Positions 42,961 through 54,531 of a DNA stretch of 64,000 nucleotides are shown one piece after another (position 1 is the stretch's first letter; every line of letters starts with the position of its first letter). Where the stretch lies: NCBI RefSeq assembly GCF_023898315.1, contig NC_064622.1, positions 79,919,387 to 79,983,386 on the forward strand, read 5' to 3'. The DNA comes from Schistocerca nitens (lineage: Eukaryota > Arthropoda > Insecta > Orthoptera > Acrididae). The notes beneath the pieces are model-generated. The model had not been told where the DNA came from. It ran no database searches and saw nothing but the letters and a program-made list of their open reading frames with translations. The position numbers and the translations under genes were made by a program.

Positions 42961-44937
42961 TCCCCACGATTTTCGTCAACATTTTTACCCAGAATATGTT
43001 GTCCCTCACTAAAGGTCTTGTTTTGATCATCACGTTTTTTCTCTAGTGGATGTCCAGAAACAGCTGCCGTACTGGTGCCCTGTACCTATCTGGTCAGAAG
43101 CGACTCTTGTATCAGAAAATGTCTCTTCGCCTTCATTCGCCTTTTCAGTCCCCGCTGTGCCCAGTTATGCTTCCTTCTCTACTCGTAAGTCTACAATATT
43201 CACCTTGTTTTGCTCAGGGTCACCCGGATTTTAGCTGTTCACCGGTACAGAAGAGTAGAAAGTAATAAGACGTCCGTTATTACTAATAGTCAACATGAAC
43301 ACTTGTTAAAAAATTTCATACGAACATACTCTCTGAAAATATTAACCCCCACAAAAAGCACACACAAAGCCATTAGCAGTGCTGTTATGCAGCGTCGGTT
43401 TTTTGATACAAGCAGAATTCTGTCGACCATGGAAGAGAATTATATGTTATTAATTATCAGATCCTCCTGCTTTACAAAAACTCTTGTGAATAAGGCAGCT
43501 TGGCAGGAAGACACCAAATGAAAATTGACTTTTACGTTATTACTACTATCCTGAAAGTATGTCGCTGATTGAAACACTTATGTTAACTTGCAACCTTCTC
43601 TTTGCTGTTGCTGTCCTCCCTCGTATCATCTTTTTTCCTTGCTGATTTAGTGAATAGGATGAAACAACAAAAACCAGCCTTATGGTAACGATAATCTTAT
43701 TATACGTGACGGAGTAACGCTTATGCAAACAGGTGTTGGAAAGTGACTTGGTAGACCGCTTGTAGCATTCGGACATATCGCATATGATTCCGTTCTGATG
43801 TGATTAAATACTGAATGGGGTTTCCTATAGAAGGTCTCCTAACCTTCCTCACTGTACTGATTGTGGTGTTCGAAAAAGTATTCCGAATGCTCAGGTTCTT
43901 TTGGCATAAACGGTGAGGCGCTTCCCTAATTTATAATGACAAGCTTTAATTTCTGAATACTAGTTCAAATGGTTCATCAGGCAATCGTAATCACAGAACA
44001 TTCAACAGTTTCAGTTTGAGTTAAAGTGTAGCAAATGCGCTCACTGCGGACGAACTGAGGTAATCGTGTGTGATAAAGGAAAGTTATCACTCTTTCACAT
44101 TCCTTGTAGATGCACACAACATACCAATCTGTTAATGATAGATGGTGGAAGTAGAACTGCCTAACATGGAACAGAAATCCTACGAAAATCCAAAACCACT
44201 AAAATAGACTGAAACCAGCACGCTTCCCTAACGTCCATGAGCTGAACAAATATAACTGGAAACTATAAGTCTAACATCTTTCTCCCAGACCCGTCAGAAG
44301 TTCTGTGACGAGAAGGTCTGCTCACTTACCCCAAATCGTCCAGAAGTGTTTCGAAAACACCCCTGCTAGTGGAACGCCTACTCTTCTCTTAATTGTGTGT
44401 TTACACCTGTGCGACTTCCCCTGCGCTCTAGGCGCGTGCCGTCGTTGCAAGTAGAACCAAGGGAGCGATGCAGCGGTGAAAAGTTACGCATGCCTGCAAT
44501 GTGCGGGCACAGGTCACCTTGCGCAGACGCAGGAGCGGGGATGGTACGTGCAACAGTCGAGCTCATATCCACGGTTCTGCCCGTCCATTGGTTTGTTTGA
44601 CTGTAACTATTAGTTGAAACGCAAAGTTCCTTGCAAGCGTTTGAGTTAGCATAATGGCCGACTGGGCTAATTAGAAACAAATGGAATTTGTGGAGGACTG
44701 TCGTTCCTGCCCTTGTATATGGTTCGTACATTCTACCGATTATAGAGGCAAAATTAAGAGGACTGACTGTCTAAAGTTCCTGACACATGAGTATAACATC
44801 TAAGCAACTACTACCGCGGGTAGGGTGGCTCACTCAACAGTGTTGGGGGAGTGTAAATACGTAGTCAATGGTTTGCTGGTTCGATTGTGGCCATGATGTT
44901 TATCTTTAATTTAATTTAATTTAATTTTTTTTCTACT
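42961..44937. other. Unassigned DNA
   Basis: No supported gene or element. A short pentanucleotide run (TTTAA)n lies near 44905-44930. Confidence 0.4.
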
Positions 44938-45805
44938 GCCATCAGGTACCATGATCGTTATGAAGGGGTGTACGTGATCTGTAACCAGTGTACGATACTC
45001 CTTGGCCATCGTTATGGATTGCTCGAGCTCCACTTTACCCATGGATGCCTGTCATGGGGCTAACATCGGCACATGCGTAGGTCGTCCGCTGCAGAGGCCC
45101 ATTGTTAGCAGTGCTCAGTAGACTGTGTGTTCATACACACTTGTAGTCTGCCCAACATTAAAGTCTGATGTTAGTTATGTTAGTTCTGACACAGTTGGAC
45201 GCCTGTCCTGTATTACCAGTATGCCAAGCCAACGACGCCCAACATCTATAATGAGGGGTGGCCGCCGATCCCCACGACCTGTTTACGTGGCCTCAGTCGG
45301 TTTCGCCACGTGTTGAAAACACTCAGCACAGCACTCCTCGATAAAAAAAAAAAAAAAAAAAAAGAGATTCAAATGGCTCTGAGCACTATGGGACTTAACT
45401 TCTGAGGTCATCAGTCCCCTAGAACTTAGAATTACTTAAACCTAACTAACCTAAGGATATCACACACATCCATGCCCGTGGCAGGATCGAACCTGCGACC
45501 GCAGCGGTCGTGCAGTTCCAGACTGTAACGCGTAGAACCGCTCGGCCACACCGGCCGGCACTCCTCGAACACCCATCCTGTCTTTCAGTTTCCGAAATTC
45601 TCTTGCCGAGTCTTCGGGCCGTCGCAGTCAGCCTCAAATCGCCCGCCTTACCCATTCTACACACGGACAGCACGCTCAGTGAGACTATTTGTACATGCGC
45701 CGTGCAAGTGTCTGACAAGCAATCATTCCTCGACAGGTGACGCTGCTACCGCCTGGACGGGTTTATATCACAGTAAGTCCATGGACATAATGTTCATCAG
45801 TGTAC
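44938..45805 (-). pseudogene. Tc1-like transposase relic G, split by a SINE
   Basis: The right part (45569-45805) has the minus-strand frame starting VLSVCRMGKAGDL shared with relic E and ends at ATGTTCATCAGTGTA, the terminal repeat complement. The left part (44938-45330) is nucleotide-similar to relic F around 35440-35900. No intact frame. Confidence 0.65.
45342..45557 (-). mobile_element. Common SINE with poly(A) and 11-bp target-site duplication
   Basis: GCACTCCTCGA lies at 45331-45341 and 45558-45568. The tail on the left is a pure A run of about 20 bp (45343-45363) on the plus strand, followed by the body in reverse. Confidence 0.93.
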
Positions 45806-48009
45806 GTAGACAGTTGTGTGGGTGTGGGTTGTTTAAGTGTTAAGTGTTTGAATTTGTTCAGGTTATAGATAAGTGACCCAATATTTTCTTGTGTGTTGTA
45901 GTATCCACTCGGCCTTTACCACAAGTAAAATTAGAAACCCATTTCCGTACCGACGAGTGTTTTTTCGTCCAGCACAACAGCTAGTTACAAGTGCACTTCC
46001 ATAGCGACGTAGTCACCGCAAAACAACGCCATTCGAAATTTCTAACGGCAGACTGAATATGCGTACATGACGAATCCCACAGTCATAGTATGCTATTTTA
46101 ACGTCACTATCCGAGCCATTAACGTGTTTGAATCTTTGGATGCCACCAGTGCAAGTCATACTACTGTCACACTATGGGGAATTGTTGAGTCTCGTAAAAG
46201 AGACCCCAGAGTGCAATGCAAGTGAAAACTGATAATCGTTGAGCTAGGAAGACAGGGTGAAAAGTTTTTCGTTTAGTTTGGATCATGCGTCATTTGTATA
46301 GTCATTTGATCTTTCGTCTTACTGTAGCTACGTTAAGGTATATATACGGGAGGTTTGAATGACGAACCGGAGCTGGCGCCAAGATAAATTGTACCGATCG
46401 AATAATTCCTTATGGAAAATATGCTAAGCGTACTGGAGTCTATATTCAGCTAATGGTGCCATTTCTATGTAAATCGTTTGGATTTCAAGTGCAAACATGT
46501 CGAAAAACACGTTTTTTTTGGGAGGTTTTCGAAGAGTGCCACTTCTATACTTTAAACTTGTACGACTCGGTTCAAACTTTGCATTAAGGTAGATAAATGG
46601 ATGAATTGAAAAGGAAATTTATTGCATCCAATAGTGTTTACTCGTCGTGATGATACGATGGTTTGAAGTCGAGTTCGATGTAGCACGTCATATTCATTTT
46701 TACGTGAATTGAATGACAGTGTTAGCACTGGCACTGTTTGCAGTGCTTCGATTCAAATGAGTAATCATTCTTACTATTAAACTGAAATTTAAAAAGTCAA
46801 CGTTCAATCGTATTTTATGCAAAAAACAAGTTAGCTTGAGGTGTTTTTTTTTTTTTTTTTTTTTTTTTACGTACGCTACTTATACGTTTCAAACTTGTGT
46901 GAATTTTGTAAGAAGATAGACAAATGGATGTTATTAATAGTCGTCCTGTTTTGTGAAAGCTTGATCCATTGTTAAGATAGAAGCATCATAGTTGGAAACG
47001 AAATAAAAAAAAAAGCCTGTACCGGATTAGTCGTAGCCCGAGTCGACAAAAAACTACATTGGTTGCCAAGTTATGGCGGTCTAATATCAAAATTATGGTA
47101 GAGTAAAAGTTGGGAACCAGAATGAAAAATCCTCCTATCATACCACAAAAAGGGAAAGTACATCCTGGGCAGAGTGACGATTGTAAAAGAAGGGAGCTGG
47201 CTTTTGTCTTACCTGCCAGCTTCAAAACCATTTACATCAAAATATCTTGTTATATTTGTCCTTTTTTTACGAGTTAACCCTTCTACCCGGTGTAGTGAGT
47301 TCCTTAGCGGCAAGGTGTTGGCCCACCTGCATCTTGCAGTTTTTATAGGCTAAATCCACTGATACTGTCTCCAAAGTCCAGATGTTTCGCCAGACATAGT
47401 AAACGGTATGTAATATCAGAAGCTGAAGAGTGTACATGTAATAACTAAATTAGTTTTTCTTTAGATAAAATTTCTGGAGGTGGATTTGTTTCTGGGGGGA
47501 TTATATCATGTATCATATTACTTCCCTTGACGCGTTTCATTATATTACATAACATGGGTAATAATGGTAACTAGTAAAAAATAGCGAATATGTTGTGATA
47601 TTTTGATTTAAATGTCATTGTAGCTGCCAGGTAAATCGAGAAGCCAATTCCCTTCTTTTACACCTCTCACTCTGCCCAGGACGTATCCGCCTGTTTTTGT
47701 GCTACAGCAGGAGCACTTTTCGTTCTGTATCATCATGAGCAATCGTAACTTCCACGAGTGCCCAACTGTGAATGTCAGAAGCATTAGGACACGGAGACAT
47801 TCTATCAAAATTGTGCTGTTTGCAATCCTTTCTATGTAAGTTCGACATATTTGAGACGCCCTGCTAAACCCGCAGGACAGGACAGGTAATTTAAGTTGTG
47901 GAAAGGGGCCAAAATAAGTTACACTCGAACATACAACCTTTCATTTGATCACACTTTATAAGAGCCAAGAAATATTTAAAAAAAACACAGCTTTAATTAT
48001 CTACTTAAT
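45806..48009. other. Unassigned DNA
   Basis: No supported gene. It contains a 25-bp T run at 46844-46868. Confidence 0.4.
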
Positions 48010-48056
48010 TAGCGGCTGAATGCACCGTACAACCTCATGCCTTAAGAGCAAGAGCA
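48010..48056. repeat. Left remnant of a host tandem-repeat array
   Basis: CGGCTGAATGCACCGTAC and CCTTAAGAGCAAGAGCA match the words of the array at 58983-59490 (CGGCTGAAGGCCC, CTTAAGAGCA). It is the part of the array left of the inserted LTR element. Confidence 0.7.
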
Positions 48057-49803
48057 TATAACACTCCTGTCTGCTACTACTGTACCATAACCTTAAAGCT
48101 GGAAACAGGCTTTGAAATAAAACTATATTGTTATAGCAATTATGGTATAAAGCAACAGAGCAGTGTTACCCTCTGGGAGGATTTTTGTTAAGTTGACCTA
48201 CCTAACGGAAATGGATTACCGGAAATGAAAGTCAGAATTACGTAAATATTAGAACAGTACCAAACAAAATTTTGCCTATCTGCACTGTTCAACGGATAAA
48301 GAAAACGGCCGCCAGCCTATCTAGGCAAGCGAATGATTAACATTCTCGTTTAAGAAAGTAGGTATAAGTAAATATAACGGACAAACACAACCTAGACTTG
48401 GCCACACGCGAATGCAATGAACTCTGACACACATATGTTTTAAGATTGAAGCTAACAACTGGAGCAGCACAAACTATTTGCTAAATTATAAGAGATACCG
48501 AAACACCCTATTACTTTCAGGCTTACATAAAGTGAATGGTCTTTATAATATTACTATTAACATGCACTTCTAATACACAAGACACACAAACACTTAGCCA
48601 ACATGAATATATAGAGTTTCACAACTGCAGCTTTCTCACTTTTACGACAGCGAAACACAATACTGACCAAATTGCAAGAACTGACTCACCTTTTACGATT
48701 AACAACAGGTAGTAATGTGATCATTTACTAAGCAAAACGTTATAAGCCTCAGTCTTGAGAAATTTTAATTTGAATTTGGCAACAACACATTAATAATTAG
48801 TTTTACTAGGAAAATTATTTCGGCAAGCATCATTAACTTTAACTCACTCTCTTGCCACATTAACTTTAACTTCACTCTGTCCAATAGGCATTAATTGGCA
48901 AACTGAGTTTTAATGTACTTTCAATAAGGACACTCGGTAATCACTTTAGTTCAAACGGAGAAGACCCTGAGAGGTGTTATGATGAGGAGAAAAGTCAAGG
49001 TAGGTACATAAATTCAGATATAAATTACCTTATATTTCAGCACAATAACATATCCATTAAGCTGATCCTTCACTGTACATCATTATAGTGTTACGTTGCA
49101 ATGATTGCGCAATGTGGTGGCAGCTGCATGTTGGTAGGTGGAATTGCAAGCAGAATTGCTGGACTCTGTCATTTCTTGGTGGCGATGATAGATACAAATT
49201 CCAGAATAGCCCAGCTATTTATCCATCCATCCGAGGCATTGGATAATGACAGAAAAGCCTCTCTCGAAACCAGCACTATGCAACTTTTACACGGCAGTGC
49301 ACGGACTCGTAGCTCATCTCTGACTGCTGGCTCGTCCCCGACTGACTGCTCGTCCCCGACTGACTCTTGTTCCACCTTTTCCACCTAAGCCAATCACAAT
49401 TTGCGCGCGCTACACAGTTCCGTTCCCGAGGGGAACCACTACACCGTTTACATACAGAATAACTAAGAGCCCTAAGTGAAGGTCAGCAGTTTACATAACA
49501 GCAAACAAACACATTAAATAAAACAGAACATTTTCACATATTGACACTTCTACAAAAAATTATTCACAAAATTACAATTATATACAGTAAGTTTTGTTCC
49601 CTCCAAATGGGACAAAGAATTTTAAATTACAGATACACTACTTTGCATAGAATCAAATCACGACATCAAAGGCTTGACAAAGAAAAGAGTACACAATTTT
49701 ATGTTATCGATTCAAAAACATTTACAGACGATCAACAATGTAACATTAAATAAAGCAAAAAAAAAAAAATAAATCCATACAGCATAAGAGCTGTGGTGTT
49801 ACA
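48057..49803 (-). mobile_element. 3' LTR (1747 bp), without insertions
   Basis: Near-identical to the 5' LTR once the two transposons there are removed. It preserves both empty sites: AAAACTATATTGTTATAG near 48121-48138 and TTTTAATGTACTTTCAATA near 48910-48928. The 95-codon frame at 49101-49388, also conserved in the other LTR, is not considered a gene. Confidence 0.92.
49331..49370. repeat. Short tandem repeat in the LTR
   Basis: CTCGTCCCCGACTGACTG is repeated about twice; the same block occurs in the other LTR at about 58508-58547. Confidence 0.8.
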
Positions 49804-52535
49804 CATGCCCCATGTTTCGTTGTAGTTTCCTGTAAGGGATACTTCAAGGAAACATCTATAACACCGAAGTGGTGTTGGCTGCAAAAAAAAAAAAAAAATA
49901 ATTTATCCAACTTCAGTTGGGAGAGAAAAAAAAAGAACACACATTACAAATATACAGTATATACACTAAGAAATTTTATACTTTTTTCCAAAAACATTTT
50001 CAAAAATGAGACATTTACACTAATTTTCATTTTCACACTGGTTTAAGGAAACTAATTTTGCATCGTTACACAAGATACCTTTAAACATGTTCATTCATAC
50101 CCATACAGTTCAAATACAAGACAAAACAGTACACAAAATAAGCTTCATATTAGCAGAATAGGTATGGTCTTCAAACAAAATTTAATAATAATAATAATAA
50201 ATTTATATACAATAGCACAGATGATAATAATAAACACATAGACAACCGCATAAATAATTTTAACTCAACAAAGCAGAAATTTGTCTTTCAATGTTTTTTA
50301 AAGAATGAAACTTTCAGAGACACACAAGTATGTTAATGATCATAGTACTTTTCACAGGGTTCAGTAGTTAATGTAATGTTCAATATTTCAGTTTGCATCC
50401 ATCAATGCACAAATATTTACACAAACAGCTATGAGAACTTTTTCCAACTGACTCTTTAAATACAAAAGTAAATTTTCTAGGTTTTCTCAAAACAATTAAC
50501 TTTAAAGCTGCTCTTCATTAATAGCAGTCCAAAATGTTTGTTCCACAAAAACACATTAACCTATTCAGAACCTATCTTTAATCATCACTGCTGTGTTTTA
50601 AAAACAGACAGTCCAAAACTTTAAGTTATTCCAAGAACCCTAGCATCAAAACATCTACATCCATTTGAATAAGAATCCATATATATTCTATAATAAATTT
50701 TCACTGACTTCAGAAAGAATAGTCGGTTCATAACACATTTACCAATAAACCTAACTAAGTTCACTGCTTGCCTCAGCACTAGCAGTCCATATTACACATT
50801 CTGCCCATTATTGTTTTGGCAGTCTTTAACTATAAATATTTAGACACGAAACACAATTTAGATTAAAAAAACTAAAGAAAACACATTTTTAAATTGACAC
50901 ACTGCCCCATCCTCTAGGTTTGGCAGTTCATGACCACTTATCAGCTCCTTGCCCCACAATGGCAAGTCCTTTGGCTACTGCTGACATAGCATATATGGTA
51001 GTCCTCAACTTCAGGACTACAGCATTTTTATTGTTTTGTCTTGTTTTGCTGCCCAACAACATACTTTTGAGCAGTTTATTGTCATCATCTTTGTGTTTTT
51101 CATCATTATGTCACATCTTTGGTAAAATTTGCATTAATGGTACAAAACATAAAACCTGCAACTTTGAAACAGTAATTAGACACTGGCAACAAAATCATTT
51201 CTTTTCAAATGACATCATAAGGTAACATATACATTTATCAAGAAAATTTTAAATGTCATACTTGGGGTCAAGTCAAGATTAAGAATTTCTTACTACTCCT
51301 TTACCATTACTTTTCCACACACAGTTAGGTCATTACAGACATCAAGTCCAGACAATAATTTTAAATCCTATTGCAAGTGATTTCTGCCTACCTTTTGTGG
51401 TACTAGACACATGCCTCTCATACCTATTTTTACATACATTAGTCAGGTTCATCTCCTCAGTTTTTGACACACACAGTTTTTTCAACATCATAATTATCCC
51501 TATTTTCAAAAACATTTACATTTAGTCATAATATAGTATTTATTTACCCTATTTTCAGTATTCTTACCTTTTCCCATCTATATTTTTCTTTCCAATTATT
51601 TTTCCATTACATTTTTCTTTTACAATACCCACTATATTTTCATTATTCTTGGTAATTTTCTAGTGTACCCATTTTAATTATTCATTTATTCGTCCACAAA
51701 CAATACACAGTATCTCACCTTATTTCTACACTTTTCAGTCTATTCTGATAGAGAAGAAGGAAAGAAGATAGTAAAAGTTCTGAATGATGAAGAGGAAGGT
51801 TGGCAGCACGAAAAGAAACGGAAGTAGTACTGGAAACGACTCGGGTCCCTGTTGCTCGTCAGGCACCTGACAATGCAAAGAGTGCATTGTCCCCTGAGGC
51901 TTAACAACCCTCATCTGAGGACATGTCTCCTTAAGTAAACCACATACTGCAAACATAAGCCCTTTCTCAAATGGTTCAAATGGCTCTGAGCACTATGGGA
52001 CTCAACTGCTGAGGTCATTAGTCCCCTAGAACTTAGAACTAGTTAAACCTAACTAACCTAAGGACATCACAAACATCCATGCCCGAGGCAGGATTCGAAC
52101 CTGCGACCGTAGCGGTCTTGCGGTTCCAGACTGCAGCGCCTTTAAGCGCACAGCCACTTCGGCCAAGCCCTTTTTGATTTTTAAATATTTTAAAAATAAA
52201 TTATTATCTTGTAGAGTTCTTTGCACTTTCATTAAGTGACCATAAGCATAATTACTCCTAAAGTTTTAAGGTTTGCCACACTACACGCCCCTATCTTCAT
52301 AATTAGGCTGGCAACAATAAGTATTCAATTGAAAACAAACAGTTCCTAAGTAAAGTCAAACAGTACACTACAATAAATAAACAACCTGCCCCAGGCCTCA
52401 AGGTCAACAAAACAATAATTAACTTTCAGGTAACACTCAGATACAATAATAATAAAGTCAAGCATTATTTTAAAATATATATACATACAGCATCCTGCCC
52501 CCAGTCTCTTCATTAACAAGGCAGTCTTTTATGGT
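49804..52535 (-). other. Internal 3' region without coding capacity
   Basis: 2.7 kb downstream of the ORF on the minus strand. No frame of note. Next to the 3' LTR the minus strand reads CATGGGGCATG, a weak polypurine tract. The plus strand contains a recurring AGCAGTCC/GGCAGT word about every 60-170 bp between 50520 and 50970, a possible degenerate repeat. A SINE lies at 51966-52164. Confidence 0.6.
51966..52164 (-). mobile_element. Common SINE with 9-bp target-site duplication
   Basis: AAGCCCTTT lies at 51957-51965 and 52165-52173. Head and body as in the other copies. Confidence 0.93.
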
Positions 52536-54194
52536 TCAAAAACAGTGACTTAAATCTGGTGGCTTTTTAGGCCTCCTATCTTCTACATCTTTCACTATGC
52601 TATTCAGAACTTGCCAACGTTTTGTTTCATCAGGTGGCTTTTTAGGTCTTGGGCTTTCAAAGTCTTTAGCAAGGTACAACATCTCCTGTTCTGCTATCAT
52701 TTTATCATGTGGTTCTTTTTGTCCCTGTAATTCACACTCTTTCAAAACATTTGTTAAGGCTTGCCCTAGTATAGTATCATCTGGAGGTTCCTGCAAATTA
52801 TGCCCCTGTGTTATATTACTGAATAATTCCTTCGGTTTTGGCCCAGTTCTACTTTCTGTATCTTGCTTTGGAAAAATGTCACTAATTTTTTCATACCCTC
52901 TTTCAGTAAAAGTATATTGACTTTCGTTTACACCTGAGAATTCATCTTCCCTCGAGTCATCACTACTCCCTTCCTCACCATCAGATTCAGTTAAGTATGC
53001 GACTTTTGAACAATAGGCAAAGTTAGTATATTCATTCTTATCTGTATTCATATACCCTTCATCACCTGAACTATCACTGATCTCATTTTCGTCATCAGAT
53101 TCGAGCAGGAAAGCAACTTTTAGACAGTGGAGCAGATTATCACTAGATGCCTCAGCCACTTCGTTTTTCGACTCATTTTCTACACAATGCATATCGTTTG
53201 GACACTCAGGTACTTCTGTTGAATTACTTTGAACGATCTCAGCCTTAGTTTCGTACATAGTATGCTCGTCATATACATTAATTACCTTCGTTTCACTGAT
53301 TCCTTTACTATCAGTTTCAGATAATCGTGCGAAATCCCTACCAGACCCTTCTGCATTAGAGCCACAAAACACCTTTCCATCAACAATAATTTCACCTGCA
53401 CTGTTTATAATGTCATGTTTACTAACGTCCTCCTTTACATCCCTTTCACCTATTATTAGTTGTGCACACGTCTTTTGCGTGCCATATTTCATCATAACCT
53501 CCCCCACATCGACGTCTTTGACCTCATACACATCATTAACAGTACAAATATCCTCCTTTTCACTCGCATTTTCTGGCTCAATTTCATTTTTCAATAATAC
53601 CTTTTCACACGATTCTGACCTTGAAAGATCATCATTGAATGACATATCAATTTTTTCGATAATTCTGTTGCATTGCATTTCGATTTGTTTACTTTGTGCT
53701 GCCAATTGTGTAGAAATATCGTCATAATACGCTGCCAATTGTTGCCCCCGTGCTACGATTAGCTGTCTTTGTTCTACATTTTGTTGCCCCAGTGCTGCGA
53801 TTTGTGTAGATATTTCGTCATAGTGCGCTGTCATTTGTTGCCCCCGTGCTGCAATTTGTGCAGACAACATTTTTAACAAATCAGTCACATCTGGTGTCTT
53901 TTCACTTTTGGTTTCAACTGCATTTTCGTGTTCAGATTCTACACCCCTCTCAGTTTCTGGTGATTCGAACATATCCCGCGATTCATTAACATAGCCACTG
54001 TCTTCCACAACATCGCTCATATTGCCTTCCTTAGTACGAGCGACATTCATAGCTTCTATGTGTTTATTGACATCGGCGTGGTAGCGTACGTAACTTAACT
54101 CGCGAGTAATGCCATCTGTTGGTGTGCTCCCTGAACTGCTCTCGATTGCTTTCTGTTCTCGCGTGTCTAGATTTATTTCTAATTTCCTGTCCAT
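52536..54194 (-). CDS. Unknown acidic coiled-coil protein of the LTR element (552 aa)
   Basis: This is the only long frame in the element and it is uninterrupted. Residues about 105-180 form a Q-rich coiled coil with a repeated unit (IAARGQQMTAHYDEISTQ, then IVARGQQLAAYYDDISTQ). Residues 190-460 are strongly acidic and S/E/D-rich, with a duplicated segment (LHCLKVAFLLESDDE and AYCSKVAYLTESDGE). Residues about 468-545 are three 25-residue units, each centred on KKPPD or EPPDD. No signal peptide, membrane span, zinc knuckle, protease or RT motif is visible. The position after the leader and the coiled coil suggest a gag-derived N-terminal region, by analogy with 23743-24713, but the function is unknown. 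The start is the first ATG after a 268-nt leader; an intact frame between near-identical LTRs suggests recent selection or recent insertion. Confidence 0.75.
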   Translation of the reverse strand: MDRKLEINLDTREQKAIESSSGSTPTDGITRELSYVRYHADVNKHIEAMNVARTKEGNMSDVVEDSGYVNESRDMFESPETERGVESEHENAVETKSEKTPDVTDLLKMLSAQIAARGQQMTAHYDEISTQIAALGQQNVEQRQLIVARGQQLAAYYDDISTQLAAQSKQIEMQCNRIIEKIDMSFNDDLSRSESCEKVLLKNEIEPENASEKEDICTVNDVYEVKDVDVGEVMMKYGTQKTCAQLIIGERDVKEDVSKHDIINSAGEIIVDGKVFCGSNAEGSGRDFARLSETDSKGISETKVINVYDEHTMYETKAEIVQSNSTEVPECPNDMHCVENESKNEVAEASSDNLLHCLKVAFLLESDDENEISDSSGDEGYMNTDKNEYTNFAYCSKVAYLTESDGEEGSSDDSREDEFSGVNESQYTFTERGYEKISDIFPKQDTESRTGPKPKELFSNITQGHNLQEPPDDTILGQALTNVLKECELQGQKEPHDKMIAEQEMLYLAKDFESPRPKKPPDETKRWQVLNSIVKDVEDRRPKKPPDLSHCF

Positions 54195-54331
54195 TTTAGT
54201 TGCTATTAAGTATTGATACGTTTTATTTTCAATTTAAGCTGAACTTTCACTACCAGTTCTGCCAAATAAGTTCCAGGTTCGTGGCGCTGGACGTTTTATG
54301 TTCACACTATGTTTGTAAAATGCTGAATAAC

Positions 54332-54361
54332 GTCCTGTCACGCGGCGCCACGTATAACACT
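54332..54361 (-). repeat. Duplicated LTR-end/primer-site-like block
   Basis: On the minus strand it reads GTGTTATACGTGGCGCC and on to GCGTGACAGGAC. The true junction at 54441-54470 reads GTGTTATACGTGGCTTTTCC and on to GTGACAGGAC. The two blocks are 109 bp apart and share both the last eight LTR bases and the TGGC...GTGACAGGAC pattern. Confidence 0.75.
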
Positions 54362-54442
54362 ACAACAGCGTATTTACGTAGCTTATTCAATCAAACACCA
54401 AGTTTGGCTTAGTACATACGATGCCCCAACAGAACAATTAGT

Positions 54443-54460
54443 CCTGTCACGGAAAAGCCA
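54443..54460 (-). promoter_or_regulatory. Candidate primer-binding site
   Basis: TGGCTTTTCCGTGACAGG on the minus strand begins two bases after the 5' LTR end. A TGG start complements the CCA end of a tRNA. The duplicate at 54332-54361 starts TGGCGCC, closer to known insect primer sites, so the junction copy may have drifted. The tRNA is not identified. Confidence 0.5.
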
Positions 54461-54531
54461 CGTATAACACTCCTGTCTGCTACTATTGTACCATAACCTT
54501 AACGCTGGAAACAGGCTTTGAAATAAAACTA

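Noticed and set aside
46844..46868. 25-bp T run as a retrocopy tail
   Set aside because: No recognisable element or gene copy lies next to it.
49101..49388. 95-codon ORF identical in both LTRs (also 58278-58565)
   Set aside because: Identity follows from LTR duplication. It lies on the non-coding strand of the element and has no domain or start context.
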